NCBI GenBank assembly: GCA_020426505.1
Contig: JAGQPX010000066.1
Coordinates: 1-63,928, forward strand
From: Planctomycetaceae bacterium
GTDB lineage: Bacteria > Planctomycetota > Planctomycetia > Planctomycetales > Planctomycetaceae
DNA length: 63,928 nt
Direction: 5' to 3'
The notes under the pieces are model-generated. The model was not told the origin of the DNA, made no database searches, and saw nothing but the letters and a program-made list of their open reading frames with translations. Positions 34,875 to 44,954 of this stretch are shown piece after piece. A program made the translations under genes and the position numbers. Every line of letters begins with the position of its first letter. The stretch's first letter is position 1.

Positions 34875-35414
34875 ATGATGAAATTGACGATTGCACTTTC
34901 TGCTTGTGCTTTGATGCTCACCACGGCCGCCTTCGCCGGTAAAGAGTTGGAACTCGGCGAAAATCCGCCAGCCTTTCACGTGACGGATGTGACCGGCCCC
35001 GAGGCTGGCAAGTCTCTGTGCTACCGCTGTCGTTTCGGGAATCAACCCGTAGTCACGATCTTTACCCGTCAGATCAACGATGAGTTGGCGACGCTCGTGA
35101 AGAACGTCGATCAGGTCGTTGGTCAAAATCAGGGTGAGAAGATGGCCGCATTTGTGGTCCTGCTCTCCGACGATCCAACCGCTCACGAGGGAGAACTCAA
35201 AGCATTCGCTCAGAAGCACAGTATCACGAATACCCCGCTCACGGTCTTCGACGACAAAAACGGTCCGCCCAGCTATAACCTGACGAACGCCGACTTCACC
35301 GTCATGATGTGGGTCGACAGCGCTGTCAAAGTCAACGAGACTTTCAACGCCGGACAGCTCAGCCCGCAAGCGGTGACGCAGGTCGTGGAGAAAACCGACG
35401 CGATCCTCAACTGA
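34875..35414 (+). CDS. Exported thioredoxin-fold protein
   Basis: The 179-residue product has a signal peptide (about 1-22, ending AFAG). A thioredoxin-like core follows, with LCYRCRFG (a CxxC pair) where redox thioredoxins carry their active site, then VVTIFTRQI, VVLLSD, and VPI-like TPLTVFDD strands. I recall similar proteins in many planctomycetes; a redox role is likely but the partner is unknown. AGGAG at 34866-34870 precedes two consecutive ATGs; either may be used. A strong terminator follows. Confidence 0.75.
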   Translation: MMKLTIALSACALMLTTAAFAGKELELGENPPAFHVTDVTGPEAGKSLCYRCRFGNQPVVTIFTRQINDELATLVKNVDQVVGQNQGEKMAAFVVLLSDDPTAHEGELKAFAQKHSITNTPLTVFDDKNGPPSYNLTNADFTVMMWVDSAVKVNETFNAGQLSPQAVTQVVEKTDAILN

Positions 35415-35449
35415 CACGCGCCGAGCCCATCGGTTCGAGTGATTTTCCC

Positions 35450-35484
35450 AAGGCCGTCTCTGTTCCACAGAGGCGGCCTTTTCG
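35450..35484 (+). terminator. Rho-independent terminator after the thioredoxin-fold gene
   Basis: A 13-bp stem (AAGGCCGTCTCTG / CAGAGGCGGCCTT, one G-T pair) with loop TTCCA is followed by TTCG. Confidence 0.85.
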
Positions 35485-35644
35485 TATGGGGCGGGTTTCA
35501 TCATCGTGCGTGAGCGCCCTCTCATCCTCGACCGTTGCTCACGCAGAATCGACATCGTCGTATCTTGTCCGATGCACTATGCTTGAGGGGGGAAGGTTCC
35601 GCGCGGATCGCAACGTGTACCGCTCCCCTAGTGGAGCGTCATCG

Positions 35645-35751
35645 CTTGGTTTTCGGGTGACGGGGTCAGAAGCGAAGCGGATGGCCCCGGTGTTTGGACG
35701 CACAATGCCAGGGCCATCCCGTTGGTCTGACCCTGCCACCCAACCCGAATT
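35645..35751. repeat. Dispersed ~107-bp palindromic repeat, copy B
   Basis: It is the reverse complement of the element at 31779-31885 over about 100 bases, with scattered differences. Nested arms GGGTGACGGGGTC and GACCCTGCCACCC can fold on themselves. It lies just upstream of the PQQ-propeller gene. Confidence 0.9.
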
Positions 35752-35804
35752 TTTAGCCCGGACGCAGCACTCGTGTCATGGCAGACGATTTTGGGAGAAC
35801 GTTG

Positions 35805-38800
35805 ATGATTGTCAGAGCCCGTGTGTGGATCGTCTCGGCGATCGGCTTGCTGTTACTCGTTGGTGCGAGCGTGGTCTTAGCACAGTTCCCGCAGTTCGAG
35901 CAGGAGTTCACACAGGATCGGGCACAATCGGTTCCGGAGAACCGGCGCGTCGAGGTCATGCTGGAGCAGGCACGTGAGCAACTCGGTGCGTCAGACGAAG
36001 TGCAGGTGAACACACTGGAGTTGCTCCAGTTCGTCGTCGAAACAGAAGAGGATACGTTCTCGGACATCCGATTGAATTCGAGTCAGCGACGAGATGCGGA
36101 GTTACTTCTGTCCGGTCTCTCATCACAGGGCCGACAATTGTACGAGCAAACGTACGGCGGCGAGGCAAGTGCCCTGTTGCAGACGGCACGCGAGACCGGA
36201 AGTGCCGATCAACTGCGTTCCGTCGTGCAGAAGTTCTTTCTCACGGAGGCTGGAGGCGAAGCCGCTTATGAGATGGCGGTGAGCGAGATGGACCGGGGAG
36301 AATTGCTGGCGGCTGCCCGATGTCTCGATCGATTACGAACCCTGCATCCCTTACGGTCGAAGTGGGAGCCGGACTTGTCCGAACGTGCCGTGATCGCCTA
36401 CTTGCGAGCCGGCATGCCTCTGCAAGCGGCTGACATTCTTGCTGCTGCAGCCGCCGACACAACAAAAATGTTTCAGGGACGAAACATCTCGGTGTCGTCA
36501 CGCTCTCAGGCCGTTGCATGGTTACGAGAGGAACTGGGCTCTTCCCCATCGGATCATGATATTCCCGTGCATCAATGGCTGGTGCAGGGAGGAACTCCCG
36601 AACGGAATGCTTCGGTCACTCCCACAACGCCTGTGTTCGACGATGCCTGGCAGACATCCGTGATCGGACCGACAGATACTCGGTCCGACAATGAGACCAT
36701 CGCCCTGGAGGACATCGTCGGAGGCATCCAGGGTCTTGCGGATCATGATGCGGAGTTGCAGACGTTTCCAGTATCCGAACCGCTTGTCGTGGGCGAAACC
36801 CTTCTATTCTCTTCGTATGGTCGGTTGAAAGCCATCGATGTAAACACGGGTGAATTCCGTTGGCAGGCAGCGGACGCCGATCCGGTGTTTGAATACCTCA
36901 TGACCGAGTTGCGTGGCCCCGCAGAGGGAATGCGAGGACCGGCCCTGTCGTCAATCCGCAATCTCTTCATGCAGCGGGCATGGTTGGATGCAACATCAGC
37001 CGCGATTTCGAGTGACGGTGATCGTGTCTACGAGGTCTTTGACAGTGGCATGGTCGGGCCGTTTCAGGATCGGATGACAGGTGAGTTGTCGTACAGCCAT
37101 CCGTTGAGTCCCAAGGCGTTCAATCGTCTGCGGGCCTATGACATTCCGGCAGAAGGAAAGTTGCTGTGGGAAGTGGGCGGTCCCAACGGGCGAGCATCGC
37201 TGCCGATGGCGGGGACGTTCTTCCTCGGCCCACCGCTGTCCGTCGATGGCACACTGTACGTGCTTGGTGAGGAGCGGGGGCAAGTCCGACTCTTCGCGCT
37301 CGATCCGGAATCGGGCACGCAGGAATGGTCGCTGCCGCTTTTGAATGTGGCTGCTGATGTGAACGACGATCTCGATCGTCGCCTCGCGGGACACAGCCCG
37401 TCCTACGCAGGGGGGATGCTCATCTGTCCGACCGGGAGTGGACTCATCGTGGCGGTCGACCCGGTCCAACGTTCACTCGTCTGGGGGCAACTCTACAATT
37501 CGGCAAGGCGGCCATTCCTGTCGCAACAGTTGGGTCGCGGATTTCGACCCGGGCAGATGACGCTGATCGATGCGATTTCGATCGAGTCGCTGCTGGCGGA
37601 GGAACGCTGGCGTGGGAACTCGATCACCGTTGCTGACCGATCGCTCCTTGTCGCTCCGCCGGATCAGGCGGTTCTGCATTGCCTCAGTCTGGTCGACGGT
37701 TCACCTCGCTGGACGCGGGCACGTCGACGTCTGCTGTACGTGGCCGGGGTGTATGACGGTGCAGCAATTCTGGTCGGCGAGCGTTCGATCGAATCGGTGC
37801 ATCTCGAATCGGGCGAGACCAACTGGTCGTTGCCAATCGATGATCCCTGCGGGAGAGGTGTCCGACAGGGCAATCGGTATTGCCTGCCCCTGCAAGGCAG
37901 TCGCATTGCAACGATCGATCTGAAGCATGGTCGACTCCTCGCTGAAACGCCGACTCGCACGGGTGAGCCGTTGGGCAATCTCGTTGCAGTGAACGGGCGA
38001 CTGCTCACTCAGACAGTTGCGAGTGTGCGAGGCTTTCGATCACTCGGAGAGATCGAGACACAATTGGCGGCGGACTTTGCAGCCGACCCGGACGACCCGG
38101 CGGCGTTGGCGATTCGCGGGGAGATGCGATTACACGCCGGACAATCATCGGAAGGACTCGACGATCTGCGTGCCTCGCTTGCCGCATCGACGGACGACCG
38201 CACGAAACAACTGGTTGTGAACTTGTTGCTGGAGCGATTACGTGTCGACTTTGCAGCGAATCAATCGTCAATCCCCGAACTGGAGCAACTGGCGGACTCG
38301 CCCACGCAACGAATTCGACTGCTCCGCGCGATTGCGACCGGTCTGGAGTCGATCAGTCAGACTCAGGAGGCCTTCCAGTACTATCTGCAACTGCTGAGTC
38401 TTCGCGAGATCGACGAATTCTACGAGCACATTGATGACATCTGGTCCGTCCGACTCGACCGCTGGGCACAGGGGCATCTCATACGGATTGCAGAGTCAGC
38501 ACCCGACGAAGACCGCCCGGCGCTGGATCGTCAGATCGAAGCGACCGTCGTTGCTGCAATCGATGCGGGACACCCGGACACGCTCGTTCGCTTCGCCTCG
38601 ACGTTCGGCCGCCATGCGGGGGGAAGTATGGTGGAGGACGCCCTGGTCGAGTTGCTCGATCCTCAGCAGTCTGCGCTCAGGGCCGAGGCGTTGTACCTCA
38701 AACGGCGAAGAACAGGCACGCCAGAGCAAAGGGCGCACGCGACCGCCCGACTCATCCGGCTGTACGCCGACAGTCATCGCGGCTCGCTCGTCCGGGCTCT

Positions 38801-40430
38801 GCTGGATGAGCTGTCCAACGAGTTCTCGGATGTGGTCGCATGGGAGGGGATGACTGGAAACGAGGTCGCTCAATCCTGGAGCCAGGACGAGACAATCCTT
38901 GCCGCGTTAGAGTCTGCCATCGAGTGGCCGCGCGATGAGATTCACGTCAGAAAACAACCGGGGCGGGCATCACGTGGGCCGATGATCCTTCGCCGCATTG
39001 GACCGTTCGATCCACTGTTGCATGACGGTGGATTCGTCATTCACACCAACGGGCAACTCGGCGCCTTCGATGGCGACGGTCGGGTCGATTGGCCGCGAGC
39101 ACGACATTCGTCAATGATGCCGGGCATGCCGAGCGCGAACTTCTCGACCCAGCGCGGTCACCAGGCATTGGTCTTTCTGGGTCATCAGTTCCAACTGTTG
39201 AATCAACTCAATCGCGAAGAACCGGAAGTCATCTTCGAGGATGAGGTCACCAGTCAATCGGAGTTGGCACCGTTCGGACGCCCGGACGTTCGACAACAGC
39301 AGGTCGGACGAGGACTGCGCGGCGACCTGTTGATGGATCGGATGACCGATGAGTACTTCGGCAACGTCGGTCCCCTCGGAGATGATGTGTTCTGTTACCA
39401 GAAAGGGGGGACGCTGTACGCGATCGATCCCTACACCGGAGACGAACTGTGGCACGTCGCCAACGTCCGACGCGGCAGCGAGATTTTCGCCGATGACGAA
39501 TACGTTGTGCTTGTCTTTCGCGGACCCCGCAATGCGAAGTTAGAGGTTCACATCTATCGAGCGGCCGACGGACAATTCGTTGCGCAGACGGAGTTGCCCG
39601 AGACGCTCGAAACCCATCGGCAAGGGGCAGATTGGGGGCGATACTTTCTCACTCGACAGCCGGAAGGAGATGGAGTCACGCTCGCCATGTTCGATCCGGT
39701 GACCGGTCGAAATCTCTGGGAGCGGGCGTTTCCGCAGTACCACTCCTGGATTCCCAGGGATGGTAACAAGCTCGTCGTAGTCAGCAAGGATGGGCAGGTG
39801 CAGGTCCTCGATCCGGAGGACGGTGAAGTCGAGTTCCAGGCACAGATCGAGTTGCCGGAGAAGCTCGACGAACTCAGCGTGCTCAGCACCCCTGATCTCT
39901 GGATTCTTTTCACGAAACAACACGTCAGCAAAACACAGGAGGTGCGGGGACTACTGCCCGAACAGGTCGAAGACGTCAACATGATTAACGGACCGGCCTA
40001 CGCCTTCGATTGCAAGACGAACGAATTGCTGTGGAGCCGTGAGATGCCGCCGCAGGTCGTTGATCCTCTGCTGCCCGGGCGTTGGCCGTTCCTGGTGCTC
40101 TCATCGGGAGCTCAAATGTTCGGGGCGTCGAATCGGGTGGGGACGACCTTTTTGAAACTGATGCTGATCGATCAACGCACAGGAGAGACCATCTACGAAG
40201 GCGAAGGGAACGGTAATATGCGAGCCGTGTCCTGGAATGTTTCCGACGAACCGCTGGAGGTCAATCTGATGGTCGGCAGCACGGACCTCGTCGTCAGATT
40301 CGACGGAGAGGCCGACACACAATCTGACGATGAATCCGCCGATCCGCCGCTGCAGGATGAGCCGTCCGGTCCCGCGAGACGCCCACCCGCACCACCCTCC
40401 TCTGAGCCTCCGATCGGGGAGGAGAAGTGA
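35805..40430 (+). CDS. Very large exported TPR / PQQ-like beta-propeller protein
   Basis: From ATG 35805 (GGGAGA at 35793-35798) the product is 1541 residues with a signal/membrane helix at about 5-28. An alpha-helical repeat region (about 40-250) is followed by a PQQ-like propeller (about 300-760) with blades such as GRLKAIDVNTGEFRWQ and VRLFALDPESGTQEWSL, a second helical (TPR-like) part (about 780-1050), and a second propeller (about 1060-1480) with GGTLYAIDPYTGDELWHV. The C-terminus is Pro-rich. Such proteins are scaffolds in the periplasm; no enzyme site is seen. It converges on hemW with a 6-base gap. Confidence 0.8.
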   Translation: MIVRARVWIVSAIGLLLLVGASVVLAQFPQFEQEFTQDRAQSVPENRRVEVMLEQAREQLGASDEVQVNTLELLQFVVETEEDTFSDIRLNSSQRRDAELLLSGLSSQGRQLYEQTYGGEASALLQTARETGSADQLRSVVQKFFLTEAGGEAAYEMAVSEMDRGELLAAARCLDRLRTLHPLRSKWEPDLSERAVIAYLRAGMPLQAADILAAAAADTTKMFQGRNISVSSRSQAVAWLREELGSSPSDHDIPVHQWLVQGGTPERNASVTPTTPVFDDAWQTSVIGPTDTRSDNETIALEDIVGGIQGLADHDAELQTFPVSEPLVVGETLLFSSYGRLKAIDVNTGEFRWQAADADPVFEYLMTELRGPAEGMRGPALSSIRNLFMQRAWLDATSAAISSDGDRVYEVFDSGMVGPFQDRMTGELSYSHPLSPKAFNRLRAYDIPAEGKLLWEVGGPNGRASLPMAGTFFLGPPLSVDGTLYVLGEERGQVRLFALDPESGTQEWSLPLLNVAADVNDDLDRRLAGHSPSYAGGMLICPTGSGLIVAVDPVQRSLVWGQLYNSARRPFLSQQLGRGFRPGQMTLIDAISIESLLAEERWRGNSITVADRSLLVAPPDQAVLHCLSLVDGSPRWTRARRRLLYVAGVYDGAAILVGERSIESVHLESGETNWSLPIDDPCGRGVRQGNRYCLPLQGSRIATIDLKHGRLLAETPTRTGEPLGNLVAVNGRLLTQTVASVRGFRSLGEIETQLAADFAADPDDPAALAIRGEMRLHAGQSSEGLDDLRASLAASTDDRTKQLVVNLLLERLRVDFAANQSSIPELEQLADSPTQRIRLLRAIATGLESISQTQEAFQYYLQLLSLREIDEFYEHIDDIWSVRLDRWAQGHLIRIAESAPDEDRPALDRQIEATVVAAIDAGHPDTLVRFASTFGRHAGGSMVEDALVELLDPQQSALRAEALYLKRRRTGTPEQRAHATARLIRLYADSHRGSLVRALLDELSNEFSDVVAWEGMTGNEVAQSWSQDETILAALESAIEWPRDEIHVRKQPGRASRGPMILRRIGPFDPLLHDGGFVIHTNGQLGAFDGDGRVDWPRARHSSMMPGMPSANFSTQRGHQALVFLGHQFQLLNQLNREEPEVIFEDEVTSQSELAPFGRPDVRQQQVGRGLRGDLLMDRMTDEYFGNVGPLGDDVFCYQKGGTLYAIDPYTGDELWHVANVRRGSEIFADDEYVVLVFRGPRNAKLEVHIYRAADGQFVAQTELPETLETHRQGADWGRYFLTRQPEGDGVTLAMFDPVTGRNLWERAFPQYHSWIPRDGNKLVVVSKDGQVQVLDPEDGEVEFQAQIELPEKLDELSVLSTPDLWILFTKQHVSKTQEVRGLLPEQVEDVNMINGPAYAFDCKTNELLWSREMPPQVVDPLLPGRWPFLVLSSGAQMFGASNRVGTTFLKLMLIDQRTGETIYEGEGNGNMRAVSWNVSDEPLEVNLMVGSTDLVVRFDGEADTQSDDESADPPLQDEPSGPARRPPAPPSSEPPIGEEK

Positions 40431-40436
40431 TCGCGT

Positions 40437-41573
40437 TCAGAGGAACTCAGCGGTGACTGTGTCTGCGAGGAAGCGTCCCTCACGGCTGAGTCGCACGTAG
40501 CCGTTCAACTCTTCGAGCAAACCATCCCGGAGAAAGCGGTCATGCGCCTCCGGTGCTAACTCACGCAGTGTGAACCCGGTGCGGTCCGTGAACGTGTCGA
40601 GATGGATGCCGGCCGTCTGTCGCAATCCGAGCATGACGGCTTCACGAGCACGCTGCTCTCGCGACAACGTCTCCGACTCCGCGATGCCCGATTCGCCAGC
40701 AAGCACGCGTTTGAGCCAACCTGTCACGCTACGCTGCGCCGTCGAGCGTGTTCCGTTCAGGTATCGAGCAGCACCCGGTCCAAATCCGAAATACTCGCGT
40801 CCCTCCCAGTACACCCGGTTGTGCCGGCACGCAAATCCCTCACGTGCGAAGTTCGAGATTTCGTACTGTTCAAACCCAGCCGCGGTCAGAATCTCCATCG
40901 CCAACGCATACATGTCTCGTTCGGTCTCTTCGTCGGTCGGATGCAGCACGCCGCTGGCCCGCCACTTCCAGAACGCGGTTCCCTTCTCGTACGTCAGTCC
41001 ATAAGTTGACACATGCTCGACGCCGGAGGTGATCGCCGCGTTGAGTGTTCGCTCCCATGTCTCAAGTGACTGCCCCGGCACGCCGAAGATCAGATCGATC
41101 GACCGGTTGCGAATCCCGTGCTGCTTCAACCGTTCGACGACATCAACGATGTCTTTCGGCTGATGGTCACGTTCAAGCACCGTCAGTGCCTCCGTATCGA
41201 ACGACTGTGCTCCAAGGCTCACCCGCGTGACGCCGACATCACTCAGCACACGGATCGTCTCATCCGTCAGGTCAAGCGGATTCGCCTCGACACTGAATTC
41301 GACGTTGTTCGCCAAAGTGAACGTGCCGGTCACCAGCGAGAATAACTCCCGCAACTGATCGGGCGACAAATGTGTCGGCGTGCCGCCGCCAAAGAACAGC
41401 GTGTCCAACTCCGGAAGGCCATCGACCTCGGCCAATTCGATCTCCAACGCCCGCAGGTACTCAGCGATCAGATCGTCCCGTCCAGCAATGAGGGGGAAGT
41501 CGCAATACCCGCAACGATGCCGACAAAACGGCACATGAACATAAGCAGCACGAGGCAGGGGGGAGGGTTGCAT
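40437..41573 (-). CDS. hemW: HemW (radical SAM heme chaperone, coproporphyrinogen-III-oxidase-like)
   Basis: The 378-residue product carries a radical SAM site, CRHRCGYCDF, with Cys17, Cys21 and Cys24, then LFFGGGTPTHL (SAM-binding), EANPLDLT, VSLGAQSFD, DLIFGVPGQS, and YEISNFAREGFACRHN. The 3-Cys-plus-Phe arrangement and length fit HemW rather than true HemN, which has an extra N-terminal Cys. HemW inserts heme into respiratory proteins. A palindromic repeat pair lies upstream. Confidence 0.92.
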   Translation of the reverse strand: MQPSPLPRAAYVHVPFCRHRCGYCDFPLIAGRDDLIAEYLRALEIELAEVDGLPELDTLFFGGGTPTHLSPDQLRELFSLVTGTFTLANNVEFSVEANPLDLTDETIRVLSDVGVTRVSLGAQSFDTEALTVLERDHQPKDIVDVVERLKQHGIRNRSIDLIFGVPGQSLETWERTLNAAITSGVEHVSTYGLTYEKGTAFWKWRASGVLHPTDEETERDMYALAMEILTAAGFEQYEISNFAREGFACRHNRVYWEGREYFGFGPGAARYLNGTRSTAQRSVTGWLKRVLAGESGIAESETLSREQRAREAVMLGLRQTAGIHLDTFTDRTGFTLRELAPEAHDRFLRDGLLEELNGYVRLSREGRFLADTVTAEFL

Positions 41574-41599
41574 TTTTCAACCTGATGGTCGCGTGACGT

Positions 41600-41806
41600 C
41601 CCTCTCCCCTTGAGGGAGAGGGGCAGCCTTCAAGCGAAGCGCAGAAGGCAGGGTGAGGGGGAACGAGCGCGCACAGTACGGGGATGGACGGGATCGTGGT
41701 CAACGTCAGTGAAGTTCGGGAACCCTCAACACAATCCGCGCTGCCCCCTCACCCTGATTCTTCGCAAGGGCTCAGAATCTGTCCTTCTCCTTCAAGGGGA
41801 GAGGGT
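41600..41806. repeat. Inverted pair of CCCTCTCCCC...GGTGAGGGGG repeats (pair 1)
   Basis: Two ~62-base units (41600-41661 and 41743-41806) in opposite orientation. Each has a CCTCTCCCCTTGAGGGAGAGG hairpin-type end (shown as two arms) and a GGGTGAGGGGG end. About 80 bases separate them. The same unit pair recurs at 44745-44913. Confidence 0.85.
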
Positions 41807-41810
41807 GTCA

Positions 41811-42821
41811 TCATTTCAGGTCGAGAGTTCGTTGTGTTGTGTTTTTGCGATGCGGCTTGCGTTTCTCGCGGTCGTCGAGGCGGACACCTTTGGCGGTTGA
41901 GGGGGCGCTGGTCAATGGGTTCTCGACGCCGTCCAGTTCGTCGCCCGTGTTGATGCCGCTGAGACGCTCGATCGCATTTTGTGCATATTGTTCGGAGAGT
42001 TCGTAACCGAGGAACTGTCGTCCGAGCTTCTTTGCGACAGTGAGTGTTGTGCCACTGCCGGTGAACGGGTCGAGGACGAGTTCCCCCTCGTTCGAGCAGG
42101 CACGGATGATCCGGCCGAGAATCTGCTCGGGCATCTGACAGCCGTGCCAGCCTTTCCGCTCCTTGAAGGTTCCGTTGACGCGAGGGTAGTACCATGTGTC
42201 GTGTCCGGGATCGAACGACTCAGCGGCATCCTGCGGTCGGAGTACAAAGCCGTCGTGCTGGGCGAAGTGCAGAGCAGCCTCCGGATCGGGGACGATCCAG
42301 GTGTCGTCAGGGAGTCGCCCTTTGGGGTTGGCCCGTTTGTCGCCGTAAACGAGTTGCCGCGCGGAGGGCACGCGGATGTCAGGATCGTCAGCGTTGAAAG
42401 TGAAGTTCTCCGGATCCTTCACCATGTGAAACAGATGGGCATGCGAACGGCTGAACTTCGCTTTGCAGTTCACACCGAACGTGTAATACCAGATCACCCA
42501 ACTGCGACAGCACAGCCCCAGTTCCCGCTGCATGAGCACCTTGAGCTCGGCTGCAAACTCATCCCCAATCGCCAGCCAGAATGTGCCGTCCGATTTGAGC
42601 ACCCGCGCGACCTCACTGATCCACTCACGACTCCAGTCGAGGTACTCCTCCGCCTTGAGCCTGTCCTCATAAACGTCGTACTTGTACCCAATGTTGAACG
42701 GAGGATCCGCGAATGTGAGGTCCACGCATCCGTCGGGCAGTGATTGCATCCCCGTGATGCAGTCCTGTTGATGGACACGATTGAGATCGTCGGACGGGAT
42801 GTGTTGTGCGTCGTGCATCAT
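41811..42821 (-). CDS. DNA adenine/cytosine-N4 methyltransferase (orphan, beta class)
   Basis: The 336-residue product has the amino-methyltransferase motif [15 protein letters not shown] at 38-50 and, near 251, motif [19 protein letters not shown]. The order (IV before I, with a target-recognition region between) is that of beta-class enzymes such as CcrM. A basic C-terminal tail follows. It modifies DNA at an unknown site. No restriction enzyme is nearby, so it is likely a solitary, regulatory methyltransferase. Its start overlaps the stop of the FAH gene by four bases. Confidence 0.88.
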   Translation of the reverse strand: MMHDAQHIPSDDLNRVHQQDCITGMQSLPDGCVDLTFADPPFNIGYKYDVYEDRLKAEEYLDWSREWISEVARVLKSDGTFWLAIGDEFAAELKVLMQRELGLCCRSWVIWYYTFGVNCKAKFSRSHAHLFHMVKDPENFTFNADDPDIRVPSARQLVYGDKRANPKGRLPDDTWIVPDPEAALHFAQHDGFVLRPQDAAESFDPGHDTWYYPRVNGTFKERKGWHGCQMPEQILGRIIRACSNEGELVLDPFTGSGTTLTVAKKLGRQFLGYELSEQYAQNAIERLSGINTGDELDGVENPLTSAPSTAKGVRLDDREKRKPHRKNTTQRTLDLK

Positions 42822-43696
42822 GCGGTCTTGTCTTTGACGACCGGGTTCTCCAGCGTGCCGATGCCGGTGACTTCGATGCTGACGTGATCGCCGTCTTCGA
42901 GGGTGAACTCATCTGGGGGAACGATGCCCGTGCCGGTTAGCAGGAAGGCACCGTGGGGGAACTCGTTCTCGCGGCCGAGCCAGTCGGCTAACTCTTCAAG
43001 TGAACGGTTGAGTTGGCCGAGCGAAGTGCTGTCCTGAACGACGTCGTTACCATCGCGGCGGATTGTGAGCGTGATGTGCGTGTCCTCTAACACAAGTGGT
43101 TCGGTCGCGAGGCGGATGACTGGGCCGAGGCTGCAACACTGCCGGTAGACTTTGGCTTGCGGGAGGTACAGCGGGTTCTCGCCTTCGATGTCGCGGGCCG
43201 ACATGTCGTTGCCGATGGTGTAGCCGACGATCTTCAGGTTCGGGTTGAGTACGAGCGTGAACTCGGGTTCGGGGACGCTCCAGTTGCTGTCGCTTCGGAC
43301 TCGGACCGGTTCGTGCGGTCCGCTCACCCGGTTGGCCATCCCCTTGAAGAACAGCTCAGGCCGGTCTGCGGTGTAGACCTGATCGTAATGCGTCGCAGCC
43401 GACTCCGACTCTTCCATGCGGGCCGTCTGGCTACGCTTGTACGTCACGCCGGCTGCCCAAACTTCCTGCCGATTGATGGGGGCCGCAAACGTGACAGCCG
43501 ACAGATCCAGTGGCGCGACGTTCGGGTCGATCAAAAAGTTCGCCAACCCGGCCGGGTCCGGACTGTGAAGCACGTCAGCCAGAGAATGACAGTTCTCGAC
43601 CTGTGTGAGATCGAGCACACGTGCTTCGTTGGCGCCCGTGTTCACAACCGCAGGACGCACGGTTCCATCAGCAAAACGAATCTTGGCGAGTTTCAT
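42818..43696 (-). CDS. Fumarylacetoacetate hydrolase-family protein
   Basis: FAH-family enzymes cleave or hydrate 2-keto acids with a Mg ion. The 292-residue product has the metal ligands in [31 protein letters not shown] (split by the conserved Asp), and QCCSLGPVI, as in 2-dehydro-3-deoxy-D-arabinonate dehydratases. The C-terminal [19 protein letters not shown] is the family closing motif. A sugar-acid dehydratase role is the best guess. It is co-directional with rluD (19-base gap) and coupled to a DNA methyltransferase, an odd pair. Confidence 0.85.
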   Translation of the reverse strand: MKLAKIRFADGTVRPAVVNTGANEARVLDLTQVENCHSLADVLHSPDPAGLANFLIDPNVAPLDLSAVTFAAPINRQEVWAAGVTYKRSQTARMEESESAATHYDQVYTADRPELFFKGMANRVSGPHEPVRVRSDSNWSVPEPEFTLVLNPNLKIVGYTIGNDMSARDIEGENPLYLPQAKVYRQCCSLGPVIRLATEPLVLEDTHITLTIRRDGNDVVQDSTSLGQLNRSLEELADWLGRENEFPHGAFLLTGTGIVPPDEFTLEDGDHVSIEVTGIGTLENPVVKDKTA

Positions 43697-43715
43697 ACTT
43701 GTGAATCTTGCATGA

Positions 43716-44714
43716 CTACTTCAAAGGGCGGAGTCGCTCAATGGCGGCAAGTGTTCGCGCTATGTCGTCGGGCAGGGGTGCGACGTACTCGACTTGCTCA
43801 TTCGTGGCCGGATGTTTGAACGACAGTCGGTGAGCGTGCAGGGCCTGTCTGGCGATCAGGGTATCGTCTTCGTCGTCCGCTGTCGCCTCTGGCGAGAGAT
43901 CGCTCAGTCGCAGCCGGTCGCCGCCATTGTAATGACGGTCCGCGATGATCGGATGTCCCAAATGAGTCAAGTGCACGCGCAGCTGATGCGTGCGGCCCGT
44001 CTTGGGGAACAGCTTGACTGACGTGAATCCATCGAACCGCTGATCGACTTCATAAAACGTCGTCGCCGGTCGCGCGTTGCCCCCTTCCTCACAGACCATC
44101 ATCTTCTCCCGATGGTGGGGATTCACTCTCACGTACGTCTCGATCCAGTCGCTGTCACGCTCGACGACGCCTCGCACAATGGCCCGGTACTGCTTGGTGA
44201 CGGTTCGCTCCTCGAACTGTTTGCTCAGGCGGTGATGAACCTGATTATCCTTGGCGATCACGAGCACGCCGGACGTGTGACGATCGAGCCGATGCACGAT
44301 GCCCGGTCGGTGTTGGCCAGCGACGTCGCTGAGTGTGTCGAAGTGAAACTGGAGCGCCGCAGCGAGCGTCCCCGTGGTATTGCCTCGACCGGGGTGCACG
44401 ATCATGTCGGCTGACTTATTGACGACGACCAGCCACTCGTCCTCGTGCAGGATGTCGAGCGGCAGATCCTCCGGGGCGACGGTGTAGTCCGGCTCCTCTG
44501 GGAGACGAATCGAGATGCGGTCGTTCACTCGCAGTCGTCGCGATGGTTTGGCGGTCAATCCGTTGAGCAGCACGCTGCCGTCACTGACGGCTCGTTGGAG
44601 CAACACGCGGCTGTAGTTGGGATAGAGCCGCGAGAGATAATGATCGAGCCGCCATCCGTGCGCCCGTGCCTCGACCGTATGCAGTGCCGGTTCGGTGGAG
44701 AGTTCGTCACTCAT
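43716..44714 (-). CDS. 23S rRNA pseudouridine synthase, RluD family
   Basis: RluD isomerises uridines in helix 69 of 23S rRNA. From ATG 44714 the 332-residue product has an S4 RNA-binding domain (about 15-65), the catalytic region GIVHRLDRHTSGVLVIAKD with the essential Asp, and FPKTGRTHQLRVHLTHLGHP. A TTG six bases upstream is a poorer start. The RluA/C/D branch assignment is by length and S4 domain. Confidence 0.9.
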   Translation of the reverse strand: MSDELSTEPALHTVEARAHGWRLDHYLSRLYPNYSRVLLQRAVSDGSVLLNGLTAKPSRRLRVNDRISIRLPEEPDYTVAPEDLPLDILHEDEWLVVVNKSADMIVHPGRGNTTGTLAAALQFHFDTLSDVAGQHRPGIVHRLDRHTSGVLVIAKDNQVHHRLSKQFEERTVTKQYRAIVRGVVERDSDWIETYVRVNPHHREKMMVCEEGGNARPATTFYEVDQRFDGFTSVKLFPKTGRTHQLRVHLTHLGHPIIADRHYNGGDRLRLSDLSPEATADDEDDTLIARQALHAHRLSFKHPATNEQVEYVAPLPDDIARTLAAIERLRPLK

Positions 44715-44744
44715 CGTCAATACACGTGTGGGCAGTCAATTGGT

Positions 44745-44913
44745 CACCCTCTCCCCTTGAGGGAGAGGGACAGATTCCGAAGCCTTGGCGAGGAATCAGG
44801 GTGAGGGGGCGTCGCTGGGGTTGGGGCGCGAAAGCTGACCCGCCATCGACCCCTCACCTTGCTTGTCGGCGCTGCGCTTGAAAAGCTGTCCCTGTCCCTC
44901 AAGGGGAGAGGGG
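44745..44913. repeat. Inverted pair of CCCTCTCCCC...GGTGAGGGGG repeats (pair 2)
   Basis: Two units (44745-44810 and 44850-44913) in opposite orientation carry the same ends as pair 1 at 41600-41806. The pairs flank the methyltransferase, FAH and rluD genes on both sides. Confidence 0.85.
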
Positions 44914-44954
44914 AATTCGCGGAAACTCATTCTCGCACTTGATCGTCGAGTTGG

